Under the pieces are notes generated by a model that was given only the letters and a program-made list of their open reading frames with translations, was not told where the DNA came from and did not search any database. Positions 1 through 7,755 of a stretch of 19,623 nucleotides of DNA are shown here, piece by piece. This DNA is from DATCTV01 sp964400685 (GTDB lineage Bacteria; Desulfobacterota; Desulfomonilia; UBA1062), in contig CAYNVT010000075.1 of NCBI GenBank assembly GCA_964400685.1, positions 1 to 19,623 on the forward strand, read 5' to 3'. The translations under genes were made by a program, and so were the position numbers. Within the stretch, counting starts at the first letter, position 1. The number at the start of each line of letters is the position of its first letter.

Positions 1-38
1 AGGACGGCCATCACCACCACTGGCATCAGTGTTCTCAT
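1..38 (-). CDS. possible 5' end of a secreted or membrane protein, cut by the left edge
   Basis: Reading leftwards from an ATG at 38-36, the frame gives MRTLMPVVVMAVL and runs off the window. A positive residue followed by an unbroken hydrophobic stretch is how a Sec signal peptide or N-terminal anchor begins, so this may be a gene divergent from cstA. There is no strong Shine-Dalgarno sequence upstream, only a GAAG about 15 nt away. The same DNA read on the plus strand gives a histidine-rich frame, DGHHHHWHQ and onward, that stops at 71, so the end of a plus-strand gene is an alternative. Thirteen codons cannot settle the function. Confidence 0.3.
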   Translation of the reverse strand, partial: MRTLMPVVVMAV

Positions 39-283
39 ATCAATGAGGAATCTTCATTATCAGGTTGCTGAAAAATTATAGTCCTTCGCTTCAGATATGA
101 ACTGATAGTCGTTTAGCAAAACTGTAAAGTACATCACGTTATTCATAATATTCATCTGACCTTCTTGAGTTGGGACGGTAGTGTTACCGGACTTAAACAT
201 TATTTCACACCGCCTAAAGAAATTCGATGCTTTGTCCGTTATTAATATTAGACTGCTTAATAATTTCAAAGGAGACTCCTGAA
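39..283. other. A/T-rich intergenic region upstream of cstA
   Basis: This is the leader of cstA. The frames that cross it have no ribosome-binding sites and no family resemblance. I see a perfect 7-bp inverted repeat, TTATTAA at 239-245 and TTAATAA at 257-263, just before the cstA ribosome-binding site. No convincing -35/-10 pair was found; the best is a weak TTGTCC at 232 with TTAATA at 257 and a 19-nt spacer. The dyad could be an operator or leader structure, or simply a product of the A/T richness. Confidence 0.4.
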
Positions 284-2131
284 ATGTCTTCCATATGGCT
301 GATCATTTGTTCCCTTGCGGCGTTCGCCGTTGCCTACAGATATTACGGCGCCTTTATCGCAGCTAAAGTATTGGCTCTGGACCCGGCTAAAAAAACTCCG
401 GCATACACTCTTCGCGACGGGGTCGACTACCAGCCGACCAACAAATGGGTGCTGTTCGGGCACCATTTCGCGGCGATATCCGGAGCAGGCCCGCTGATCG
501 GCCCGGTACTGGCTGCACAGTGGGGATTCCTGCCGGGTTACTCATGGATAATAGTGGGCGCATGCCTGGGCGGTGCGGTGCATGACCTGACGATACTGAT
601 TCTTTCAGTAAGGGATGACGGCAAATCTTTTCCTGATATCGTGAAGTCGCTGCTCGGCCGCAAGGCATGGCTGGCCGCGTCTATCGCGACATTTTTCAGC
701 CTTATAGCCGTACTTGCCAGCACTTCCGTCGTGGTGGTGAACGCGCTCGCACAGAGTTCATGGAGTGTATTCGTCATCTTCATGACCATTATTGCAGCGC
801 TGATTACCGGGCTATGGATGTACAGAATACGCCCGGGCAGAATCGTTGAAGCGACCACGATAGGCGTGGCTATCGTTCTTGCAGGCGTATTCATAGGAAA
901 CCCATTTTCAGATTCCTCTTATGGCCACATTTTTTTGTTCAGTAAACACACAATGTCGATAATCCTTCCGGCTTACATACTTATCGCCTCCATTCTGCCG
1001 GTCTGGGTGCTGATGTGCCCGAGGGATTATCTGAGCTCATACATGAAGATAGGCGTCGTATTCGTGCTGGCTGTCGGGATACTACTGGCGAACCCGCAGC
1101 TCAACATGCCCGCGCTGTCGCCATTTCTGGAGAACGGCCCGATAATTAGCGGCAGCGTGTGGCCGTTCATGTTTATCACAATCATGTGCGGGGCTGTCTC
1201 GGGCTGGCATGCCCTTGTATCTACAGGCACAACCCCCAAGATGCTCATGAACGAAAAGCACGCGCTGCCCATAGGATTCGGAGCAATGCTGACCGAAGGC
1301 TTCGTGGCGGTCATGGCGCTTATCGCCGCCTGCGTTCTTCAGCCCGGAGACTATTTCGCAATCAACATGCCCCAGGATACAGAAAAACAGAAGGCCGCAT
1401 ATGTCGCCTTTGTTAATTCAGGCGCAGAAAAATCTCAGATGAACCTCAACCCTGTAGATCTGAAGATGCTGGAAGAAGAGACCGACGAGAAACTCGAAGG
1501 AAGGACAGGCGGCGGAGTGACTCTCGCAGTAGGCATGGCCAGGCTATTCACCCATATCCCGGGTATGAAAAAGCTCGGCTCATACTGGTACCACTTCATC
1601 ATCATGTTCGAGGCGCTCTTCATAATGACGCTGCTGGAAACGGGAACGCGTGTGGGCAGATATATTCTGCAGGACGTCATAATAAAGGAGTCCAGGGTGA
1701 AAACGAGCCAATACGACTGGAGGCTCAACATAACGACAAGCTTCGCAGTCTGCTTCTGCTGGGGGTATCTGCTTTACACCGGCACGCTCAACTCCCTGTG
1801 GACGCTCTTCGGCATATCGAATCAGCTTTTCGCAGGCACGGTGCTCGCCATAGGTACATGCTGGATACTTGAGAATTCGGCAAAAAAGAAATACGCGCTC
1901 ATAACCGCGCTTCCCTGCCTGTTCCTTATAGTTACCGCCACTACTGCGGGCATAATCAGCATAAAAAGGTGGGGAAAGGCGTTTGCGGATATTCCTTCAG
2001 GCGACATCACCGGTATAATACTTCAGATAATACTCATAGGCATGGCATTTCTTCTGATAGTATCTTCGCTGTACCTGACCTACATGTCTTTCATGAGACC
2101 ATTCAGGAGAGATTATGCAGATAACGTTTGA
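284..2131 (+). CDS. cstA: CstA-family carbon starvation protein (peptide or pyruvate transporter)
   Basis: A 615-residue polytopic inner-membrane protein of the CstA family, proton-linked importers of peptides or pyruvate made under carbon limitation. The family signature is clear: RDGVDYQPT at residues 44-52, GHHFAAISGAGPLIGP at 59-74 and an HD pair near 100, then many hydrophobic helices and a late FGISNQLFAG motif. The start is placed at ATG 284 because AAAGGAG at 268-274 lies 9 nt upstream; the open frame extends to an ATG at 227 that has no such site and would add 19 unrelated residues. The protein is shorter than E. coli CstA (about 700 residues), as in many short family members. Its last 17 nt overlap the alpha-galactosidase gene, so the two are probably co-transcribed and translationally coupled. 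Substrate is not determinable here. Confidence 0.95.
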   Translation: MSSIWLIICSLAAFAVAYRYYGAFIAAKVLALDPAKKTPAYTLRDGVDYQPTNKWVLFGHHFAAISGAGPLIGPVLAAQWGFLPGYSWIIVGACLGGAVHDLTILILSVRDDGKSFPDIVKSLLGRKAWLAASIATFFSLIAVLASTSVVVVNALAQSSWSVFVIFMTIIAALITGLWMYRIRPGRIVEATTIGVAIVLAGVFIGNPFSDSSYGHIFLFSKHTMSIILPAYILIASILPVWVLMCPRDYLSSYMKIGVVFVLAVGILLANPQLNMPALSPFLENGPIISGSVWPFMFITIMCGAVSGWHALVSTGTTPKMLMNEKHALPIGFGAMLTEGFVAVMALIAACVLQPGDYFAINMPQDTEKQKAAYVAFVNSGAEKSQMNLNPVDLKMLEEETDEKLEGRTGGGVTLAVGMARLFTHIPGMKKLGSYWYHFIIMFEALFIMTLLETGTRVGRYILQDVIIKESRVKTSQYDWRLNITTSFAVCFCWGYLLYTGTLNSLWTLFGISNQLFAGTVLAIGTCWILENSAKKKYALITALPCLFLIVTATTAGIISIKRWGKAFADIPSGDITGIILQIILIGMAFLLIVSSLYLTYMSFMRPFRRDYADNV

Positions 2132-4304
2132 TGAAGATAAAAAGATATTCCATCTCAGCGCCGGCGGTACAAGCTATGTAATGAAAACCGCCTTCGGTGA
2201 GCTCCTGCACCTCTACTGGGGAAAGGAATTGAGCGACCCGGACTGCTCCTATCTGCTCAGACCTGCCATGAGGGCGTTTTCGCCGGACACGCACCCGGAC
2301 GAGCTCGGGATATCTCTCGATATCCTTCCGCTCGAATACCCTTCATCAGGCACAGGCGATTTCAGGCAACCCGCATTCATCGTAGAAACCGCCGACGGCG
2401 CGAGGCTCGCGGAACTCAAGTATTCAGACCATAAAATACTGACAGGCAAACCGGCGCTTAAGGGCCTGCCTTCAACGTATATCGAACTGCTTTATGAGGC
2501 GGACACGCTCATCGTCGAAATGAAGGATGATGCCATCGGGCTTTGCGTCGAACTCTCATACACTGCATTCAGGAACTACGACGCCATTGCCCGCTCGGCC
2601 AGGTTCATCAACAATTCAGGTTCCGGCATAAAGATACTTAATGCCATGAGCGCGAGCGTCGATTTCATGGACGCAAACTACGACATGCTCCAGCTCTCGG
2701 GCGCATGGGCAAGAGAAAGGCATGTTGAGACAAGGCCGCTCACGCAGGGCACCCAGTCGATTGAGAGCAGACGCGGCGCTTCCAGCCACCAGCAGAACCC
2801 TTTCATGGCGCTCATCAGCAAGGGATGCACCGAGTTCACAGGCGAGGCATACGGCTTCTCTCTGATTTATTCAGGGAATTTCCTTGCCGCATGTGAGGTC
2901 GATCAGTTCTCGACAACAAGGGCGGCGATCGGTATCAACCCGTATTCATTCTCGTGGCTGCTGAAGCCCGGCGAAACCTTCCAGACACCCGAGGCCGTTC
3001 TGGTCTATTCCGATAGCGGGCTTTCCGGCATGTCCGACACGTTCCACAGGCTATACAGGAACAACCTCGTCAGGGGCATTTACAGGGATGCTCCCCGACC
3101 CGTCCTCTTAAATAACTGGGAGGCCACCTATTTCGCGTTCGACGAAGAGAAGCTCCTCGAAATTGCAAAGGCTGCATCCGCGATCGGCATCGAACTTTTC
3201 GTGCTTGACGACGGCTGGTTCGGCGTTCGCAACGATGACAACTGCTCGCTGGGCGACTGGGTCGAGAACACCGATAAGCTGCCTGGAGGCATAAAGGGCA
3301 TTGCCGAAAAGGTCAATGCACTCGGCATGAAGTTTGGCCTCTGGTTCGAACCTGAGATGATATCAAAGGACAGCGACCTCTACAGGACGCACCCGGACTG
3401 GTGCATGCATGTCGAGGGAAGGCGGCGGACCGATTCAAGGAATCAGCTCGTGCTCGACCTGTCGAGGAGTGATGTGTGCGAGTATATAATCGAAAGTGTA
3501 AGCAGCGTTTTAAGAAGCGCTCCCATAGATTACGTGAAGTGGGACATGAACAGAAGCCTTCTCGAGGTCGCTTCAATTTTGCTGTCTCCAGAAAGAAAAC
3601 AGGAAACATTCCACCGCTACATTCTGGGGCTCTACTCCGTACTGGAAAAGATAACATCCGACTTCCCGGACATACTCTTCGAAAGCTGTTCGGGAGGAGG
3701 CGGCAGGTTCGACCCCGGCATGCTTCATTACATGCCCCAGACATGGACCAGCGACGATACGGATGCCGTAGAACGACTGAAAATTCAACACGGGACAAGC
3801 ATCGTTTATCCTGCAATCTCGATGGGGGCGCACATATCAGCCGTTCCGAACCACCAGGTGCACCGCTCTACGCCCCTTATCGCCCGCATCCATACGGCCA
3901 TGGCTGGTAATTTAGGGCTTGAACTCGACCTGTCTAAACTCTCGCAGGATGAAACGGCTCTACTCAGAACTCATATCGAGCTCTATAAGAAAGAAGTAAG
4001 GGACATAGTACAGTTCGGCAGAGTGTACAGGCTCATAAGCCCGTTCGAAGGCAACACGACTGCCTGGCTTTTCGTAAACAATGACAAATCAAAAGCGGTG
4101 CTCTTCTTTTTCCGGGTGCTCGCCGAGGCGCAGGAGCCTTTCAGGACGATAAGACTTACCGGTCTTGACGCTCAAAAAACCTACAGGGAGGCTGTATTCG
4201 GAACCCTGTACAAGGGTGATACCCTGATGAGGGCGGGCCTCCCTTCGCCCATTTTCTTAGGCGACTACGGAAGCGCACTTATAAGGCTGGAGGCGGTGTC
4301 CTGA
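2115..4304 (+). CDS. alpha-galactosidase, glycoside hydrolase family 36
   Basis: A 729-residue GH36 enzyme that removes terminal alpha-1,6-galactose from raffinose-type sugars, melibiose or galactomannan. The length matches the well-known bacillar AgaA type. The N-terminal beta-sandwich is followed by the catalytic barrel, with NNWEATYF and LDDGWFG leading into it. The nucleophile is Asp477 in VKWDMNR, the CSGGGGRFDPGML segment follows, and the acid/base is Asp547 in WTSDDTDAVERL. No signal peptide is present, so the enzyme should be cytoplasmic and act on imported oligosaccharides. The start at 2115 has AGGAGA 4 nt upstream, inside the end of cstA, with which it overlaps by 17 nt. No sugar transporter or galactose-pathway gene is in view. 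Aga/Mel/Raf subfamily assignment is uncertain. Confidence 0.96.
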   Translation: MQITFDEDKKIFHLSAGGTSYVMKTAFGELLHLYWGKELSDPDCSYLLRPAMRAFSPDTHPDELGISLDILPLEYPSSGTGDFRQPAFIVETADGARLAELKYSDHKILTGKPALKGLPSTYIELLYEADTLIVEMKDDAIGLCVELSYTAFRNYDAIARSARFINNSGSGIKILNAMSASVDFMDANYDMLQLSGAWARERHVETRPLTQGTQSIESRRGASSHQQNPFMALISKGCTEFTGEAYGFSLIYSGNFLAACEVDQFSTTRAAIGINPYSFSWLLKPGETFQTPEAVLVYSDSGLSGMSDTFHRLYRNNLVRGIYRDAPRPVLLNNWEATYFAFDEEKLLEIAKAASAIGIELFVLDDGWFGVRNDDNCSLGDWVENTDKLPGGIKGIAEKVNALGMKFGLWFEPEMISKDSDLYRTHPDWCMHVEGRRRTDSRNQLVLDLSRSDVCEYIIESVSSVLRSAPIDYVKWDMNRSLLEVASILLSPERKQETFHRYILGLYSVLEKITSDFPDILFESCSGGGGRFDPGMLHYMPQTWTSDDTDAVERLKIQHGTSIVYPAISMGAHISAVPNHQVHRSTPLIARIHTAMAGNLGLELDLSKLSQDETALLRTHIELYKKEVRDIVQFGRVYRLISPFEGNTTAWLFVNNDKSKAVLFFFRVLAEAQEPFRTIRLTGLDAQKTYREAVFGTLYKGDTLMRAGLPSPIFLGDYGSALIRLEAVS

Positions 4305-4406
4305 TCTGACAGATGAGGATCTGCGCAGAGGCGTTCGCAGACTGAAGGCTCCTTAGTCCGGCCATGTCCGCCGGAGCAGGCATAGGCCGTTTTCATATGC
4401 GGAATC

Positions 4407-4445
4407 AAGGGCGGCAGATCGTAATGGCCTGCCGCCCTTTGTGTT
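4407..4445 (+). terminator. strong hairpin terminator after the alpha-galactosidase gene
   Basis: AAGGGCGGCAG at 4407-4417 pairs perfectly with CTGCCGCCCTT at 4429-4439 around an 11-nt loop, followed by TTGTGTTT. This fits a rho-independent terminator for the plus-strand cstA-galactosidase unit. It lies directly before the stop codon of the convergent TMEM175-like gene, so it may work in both directions, though the minus-strand T-run is poor. A smaller hairpin, TCCGGC at 4357-4362 with GCCGGA at 4370-4375, lies upstream in the same 140-nt spacer; the rest of that spacer shows nothing else. Confidence 0.75.
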
Positions 4446-5131
4446 TACTTATCCGGGCTGTCAATTCCCTCGCGGGGTCCGCCTGAAGCGGCCTTCCTTC
4501 TGATCCTGTTCATGGCCCACGCCCTGTTCACCGCGATCTCGGCCAGCGGAACAATAAGATAAGGAACCTGCCACCAGAAATATCCGAAAAATGAGCCTCC
4601 AAGAGAAACGAGTGCGGCTACCGGCTGGACAAGAGACTCTACGATCAGCCTGTCCACGACATCCTCGTTCAGCGAACGGTCCACCAGACGGTCTTTTACT
4701 ATCGCATAAAGCCAGTCGGCAAGGAAAAGCACGCCTACCAGAAAGACGGTCAGGCTGTAGAAAACCTGCACGGTGAGCGATGACGGAAACGCTACAGTCA
4801 GTGAATTCGAAAAGGGAAGAAGCCCCACGAACATGAGCGTCAGGATGGTTAACCAGACGTGCACTCCGTCCGAACGCCTCATATATCTGCTCTCGTTATG
4901 GCTGAAGAACCAGTAGAAGGAAATGTTGATGAAGGTAACGAGATATGCCACGATCACATCGGACTGGCCGAACAGATACTTCCTTATGGCCTCTTCCGTC
5001 GGAGGCATGTCCTCAGACGGCTTTTCTATGAAGATTATCATCAATATCAGACAGAGCGCAAAGAACACGTCAGTAAGCGTCTGCAGGCGCTTAAGCGATA
5101 TTGCCGAACTCTTGTCTTTTTCCATCATCAT
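4445..5131 (-). CDS. TMEM175/DUF1211-like integral membrane protein
   Basis: A 228-residue protein with about six hydrophobic segments. The first helix begins KRLQTLTDVFFALCLILMI, the place where TMEM175-family potassium channels carry R-x-(6)-FSD-x-VFAI. Here the FSD triad is LTD, a degenerate version. A following WFFSHNESRYMRR segment matches the W-x(2)-H region of the family. The basic C-terminal tail (NRIRRKAASGG) should be cytoplasmic. The start is one of three tandem ATGs at 5131-5123; no good ribosome-binding site is seen, and the gene begins only 8 nt after the dehydrogenase stop, so it probably relies on translational coupling. Potassium conduction is not shown by sequence; the membrane topology is confident and the family assignment moderate. 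Confidence 0.7.
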   Translation of the reverse strand: MMMEKDKSSAISLKRLQTLTDVFFALCLILMIIFIEKPSEDMPPTEEAIRKYLFGQSDVIVAYLVTFINISFYWFFSHNESRYMRRSDGVHVWLTILTLMFVGLLPFSNSLTVAFPSSLTVQVFYSLTVFLVGVLFLADWLYAIVKDRLVDRSLNEDVVDRLIVESLVQPVAALVSLGGSFFGYFWWQVPYLIVPLAEIAVNRAWAMNRIRRKAASGGPREGIDSPDK

Positions 5132-5139
5132 ACTATAAC

Positions 5140-5982
5140 TCAGGATTCATTCTTCCGGACATCCTTGTCTGCGGCATCGAACGCCCCGCCCCTCTTCCAG
5201 ACTTCGCCGCCGTCGATTACGAAATCAGAGCCGGTGACGAACGAGGCTTCGTCAGATGCAAGAAAAACAATCGGATACGCAAGGTCGGCCGGTTCTCCTA
5301 TGCGTCCGATCAGGTTGGATTCTTTGAACATTCCCATCAGATCATCCCTGGTCCTTCCGGCCTTTTCCGCTTCAACAAAGGCGGTTTCCAGAATGGCCGT
5401 CTTCACGAAGCCGGGAAATACGGTGTTTACCCTGATATTGTACGGCGCCAACTCAATCGCTGCTACCTTTGAGAAAGACGCCACTGCTGATTTGCTCGAA
5501 CAGTATGCCCCCTGTGTGGCGCCCGGGACATATACGATGTTGGAAGATACGTTTATTATCGAGCCTCCCTTTCCGCCATTCTTCATCATAAGAGGAGCAG
5601 CATGCTTCACACCCAGGAAGACTCCCTCCACATTGATCGCCATGACCCTTCGCCATTCATCGACGGTAGTGTCTAAAATCGGTTTTACAAAACCTATACC
5701 CGCGTTGTTGACGAGCACGTCGAGCCTGCCGTATGCATCAAGCGCGTGACTAACAATACCCCGCCACGAATCCTCATCGGAAACGTCCAGCCTGAAAAAT
5801 GAGGCAATCCCTCCGCCTGCGGCTATCGAGGCGGCAACATCCCTGCCCTTATCCTCCTGGATGTCCGCTACAACGACTTTGGCTCCCTGTCCTGCGAAAA
5901 GATCCGCCACTCCGCGGCCTATGCCCGATGAGCTGCCCGTAACTATGCATACCTTGCCCTGAAGTCTCTTATCGCTCGACAT
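5140..5982 (-). CDS. short-chain dehydrogenase/reductase (SDR, classical type)
   Basis: A 280-residue NAD(P)-dependent oxidoreductase with the classical SDR landmarks in order: TGSSSGIG at residues 15-22 binds the cofactor, Asp40 at the end of beta-2 favours NAD(H) over NADP(H), NNAG is at 92-95, the catalytic Ser is at 146/147 and the Tyr160-x3-Lys164 pair is in AYCSSKSA. The C-terminal FVTGSDFVIDGG strand is typical. The start at 5982 is backed by GGGAGG 7 nt upstream. The substrate is unknown; SDRs of this group reduce or oxidise alcohols, sugars or 3-oxoacyl chains. It is followed at 8 nt by the TMEM175-like gene. The roughly 30-residue tail after the IDGG motif is charged and unlike the compact end of most family members. 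Confidence 0.92.
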   Translation of the reverse strand: MSSDKRLQGKVCIVTGSSSGIGRGVADLFAGQGAKVVVADIQEDKGRDVAASIAAGGGIASFFRLDVSDEDSWRGIVSHALDAYGRLDVLVNNAGIGFVKPILDTTVDEWRRVMAINVEGVFLGVKHAAPLMMKNGGKGGSIINVSSNIVYVPGATQGAYCSSKSAVASFSKVAAIELAPYNIRVNTVFPGFVKTAILETAFVEAEKAGRTRDDLMGMFKESNLIGRIGEPADLAYPIVFLASDEASFVTGSDFVIDGGEVWKRGGAFDAADKDVRKNES

Positions 5983-6120
5983 TGCTTATCCTCCCTGTCT
6001 TTTCCGCCAAAATGATACACCCTGGAACAATGTTTCATCTCCGCATAAGAACAAAATCGGCAGACATGAAGAAAACCTTGAAACGTTCAGGGCATGTCGA
6101 TGAATCCTTTTCAGGACAGT

Positions 6121-6186
6121 CAATTCAATCCCGGGAGCCTTATATTTCCTATTGAATTGGATAGCCCGGGCTTATATCCGCCCGGG
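6121..6186. repeat. nested inverted repeats with three CCCGGG blocks
   Basis: CAATTCAAT at 6121-6129 and ATTGAATTG at 6151-6159 form a perfect 9-bp inverted repeat. CCCGGGC at 6165-6171 and GCCCGGG at 6180-6186 form a perfect 7-bp hairpin with an 8-nt loop. A third CCCGGG lies at 6130-6135, and CCCGGG followed by (C)CTTATAT occurs twice as a direct repeat. The hairpin starts about 10 nt beyond the stop of the SPFH gene and could end its transcript, but no T-run follows on the minus strand. The rest of the 5983-6196 spacer holds the dehydrogenase leader and no gene. Confidence 0.55.
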
Positions 6187-6196
6187 TGTCTGACTC

Positions 6197-7012
6197 CTAT
6201 TTTTCGCTTCCCAGTATTATCGGCAGGCCTGTCTTGGTATTGCCTATGACAACCACCTTCGTATTCTGGCTGTTGGCAAGCTTCTCGGTTGCCTCTATCC
6301 CTTTCCATTCAAGCAGCTGAGGGCTTATGCCCTGAGCTACGATTTTCTGGAAGTCCGCAATGCCTTGCGCCTCTATGCGCTTGCGTTCGGCCTCCTGCTG
6401 CTCTTTCTGAAGCACGAACTTCATCTGCTCGGCTTCCTGCTCGCGTTTGAGCTTTTCCTGTATCGCGTTTGCAACGACGACAGGCAGACCGATTTTTCTG
6501 AGAAGGACCTGCTCGGTAATAATGCCGCGGTCTTTTGTTATCTTCGAATACAGTTCCTTGACTTCTCCCGCCAGCTTGTCTCTCTCAGCCGAATATAGAG
6601 TCTTTGCATCATAGGAAGCCGTTATCTCGCGGATGGCGGAACGCAGCTGAGGTTCAACGATTATTTGCTGATAGCTTTTACCGACTGTTTTATAAATATT
6701 CACGGCCCTGGCAGGGTCTATCCTGTAGATAAGAGAGACATCCAGATTTATTATAAGGCCTTCACGCGATGGGGTGTCGGCTTCTTCCATAATGGTCTGG
6801 GACCTTGTGGACATCTTGATAACTTTAGTAAAAGGGATGATCAGCCTTATTCCCGGAGAAAGAGTTTCATTGGACACATATCCGAAAAAGTCCTTAACAC
6901 CTACATATCCCGCAGGAATCACCACAATAGGCCTTGCCGAAAAGAGTATTATCAACACCACTACCACCACCGCAATGAGGACGCCTTTTGATCTGAATGC
7001 GACTGCTTCCAT
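6197..7012 (-). CDS. SPFH/Band 7 (prohibitin-type) membrane protein
   Basis: A 271-residue prohibitin-like protein. Residues 9-26 form one hydrophobic anchor, followed by the characteristic VVIPAGYVGV entry into the Band 7 domain (about 35-195), with SPGIRLIIPF and a long helical region rich in Glu, Lys and Arg (about 190-230) likely to be coiled coil and oligomerising. Family members form large ring assemblies at the membrane and scaffold or restrain proteases such as FtsH. A strong AAGGAGG site lies upstream of ATG 7012. It is separated from the START-like gene upstream by a terminator, so it likely has its own short promoter region or depends on read-through. No NfeD partner gene is adjacent, which argues for the prohibitin/HflK-like branch over the stomatin-NfeD branch. 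Confidence 0.9.
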   Translation of the reverse strand: MEAVAFRSKGVLIAVVVVVLIILFSARPIVVIPAGYVGVKDFFGYVSNETLSPGIRLIIPFTKVIKMSTRSQTIMEEADTPSREGLIINLDVSLIYRIDPARAVNIYKTVGKSYQQIIVEPQLRSAIREITASYDAKTLYSAERDKLAGEVKELYSKITKDRGIITEQVLLRKIGLPVVVANAIQEKLKREQEAEQMKFVLQKEQQEAERKRIEAQGIADFQKIVAQGISPQLLEWKGIEATEKLANSQNTKVVVIGNTKTGLPIILGSEK

Positions 7013-7044
7013 TTTCTCCCCTCCTTACTTTAAATTTACCGGAA

Positions 7045-7074
7045 AATAAAAAAGGCTGCCTAAGACAGCCCTTT
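7045..7074 (-). terminator. rho-independent terminator of the lipid-oxidoreductase operon
   Basis: Read on the minus strand, AAGGGCTG, a 7-nt loop and CAGCCTTT form a stem (with one G-T pair) followed by TTTTATTTT. It begins right at the stop codon of the START-like gene and lies within the 61 nt before the SPFH gene, separating the two transcription units. Confidence 0.8.
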
Positions 7075-7754
7075 TATTTCTTATATGTCCCTTTCGACTC
7101 AACGCGCTTTTTGACGCCTTCCATGTAGCCCGGCAGGGTGCTGTTTGTCATGAACCTCTCTGCGAAGCCGGGAACCGGAACCGATGTTTCTACAATCGGG
7201 GCATAGTAGTAAACGGTCTTTTTTCCGTTGTCATACGGCTCGATATACTCAAATCCTTCGACGTTTTTGAGTCCGCTTGTGGCCCTGATTATCTTTATCC
7301 CCTTCTTCTGATACTCATCCACCTGGCGCTGCGAAACCAGACTCCATTCCTGCCTCATGTTTTTACCGTCGAACTTTACATCAAGGGTATATATAACTGT
7401 CAGAATGGGAAATTTGAGTTTGCCTTCAAAAAGAACCTCTCCTGCCTCTCCCGGTTCAATGGGTTTTATAACGCTGACTGTTTTATAGTATTCAAGACCG
7501 GGTACGAACTCGCCCATAGAATTCCAGTCGCATAGATATTTCCAGGTATTCTCAGGAGTAGCATTTATAAGGAGCACGCCTATGCCCCTTTTCTTCTTGC
7601 CCTCGCCCTCAACCTTCATTTCGACCGTGAACGTCTGGAGCTTTCCTGCTTCCAGCTTCGCCTTGTCTATCTTGAGATTCAGTTTTTCCTGTGCAAACAC
7701 TGTCCCAGGAAGAAAAAAAACAATACTTATCAGAACTGCAACTATGCTTCTCAT
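7074..7754 (-). CDS. secreted START/SRPBCC-like lipid-binding protein
   Basis: A 226-residue protein with a clear Sec signal peptide: MRS, a hydrophobic core, and a VFA-QE cleavage site after residue 21. The mature part resembles START/polyketide-cyclase (SRPBCC) fold proteins, which hold hydrophobic ligands in a deep pocket: INATPENTWKYLCDWNSMGEFVP near residues 65-90 is the usual helix-grip opening, followed by beta strands and a C-terminal helix that includes FAERFMTNSTLPGYMEG. It should act in the periplasm. It starts 1 nt after the GMC stop codon, with AAAGGGGAA inside the end of that gene as its ribosome-binding site, so the two are coupled. A role delivering or accepting a lipid substrate of the oxidoreductase is inference from position and fold. 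Confidence 0.75.
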   Translation of the reverse strand: MRSIVAVLISIVFFLPGTVFAQEKLNLKIDKAKLEAGKLQTFTVEMKVEGEGKKKRGIGVLLINATPENTWKYLCDWNSMGEFVPGLEYYKTVSVIKPIEPGEAGEVLFEGKLKFPILTVIYTLDVKFDGKNMRQEWSLVSQRQVDEYQKKGIKIIRATSGLKNVEGFEYIEPYDNGKKTVYYYAPIVETSVPVPGFAERFMTNSTLPGYMEGVKKRVESKGTYKK

Positions 7755-7755
7755 T

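Noticed and set aside
60..269. A 69-codon frame on the minus strand upstream of cstA
   Set aside because: It begins with TTG, has no ribosome-binding site, and its composition is what A/T-rich intergenic DNA gives by chance.
3313..3816. A 167-codon minus-strand frame opposite the alpha-galactosidase gene
   Set aside because: Shadow of the catalytic domain frame; Arg/Ser/Cys-rich with no start signal.
4305..4406. Small RNA or riboswitch between the convergent genes
   Set aside because: Several short inverted repeats are present but none matches a known fold that I can recognise, and no gene lies downstream on either strand to be controlled.
4859..5749. A 296-codon open frame on the plus strand
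   Set aside because: It lies antisense across the dehydrogenase and TMEM175-like genes, both of which have clear family motifs. Its own translation has no recognisable domain and no ribosome-binding site.
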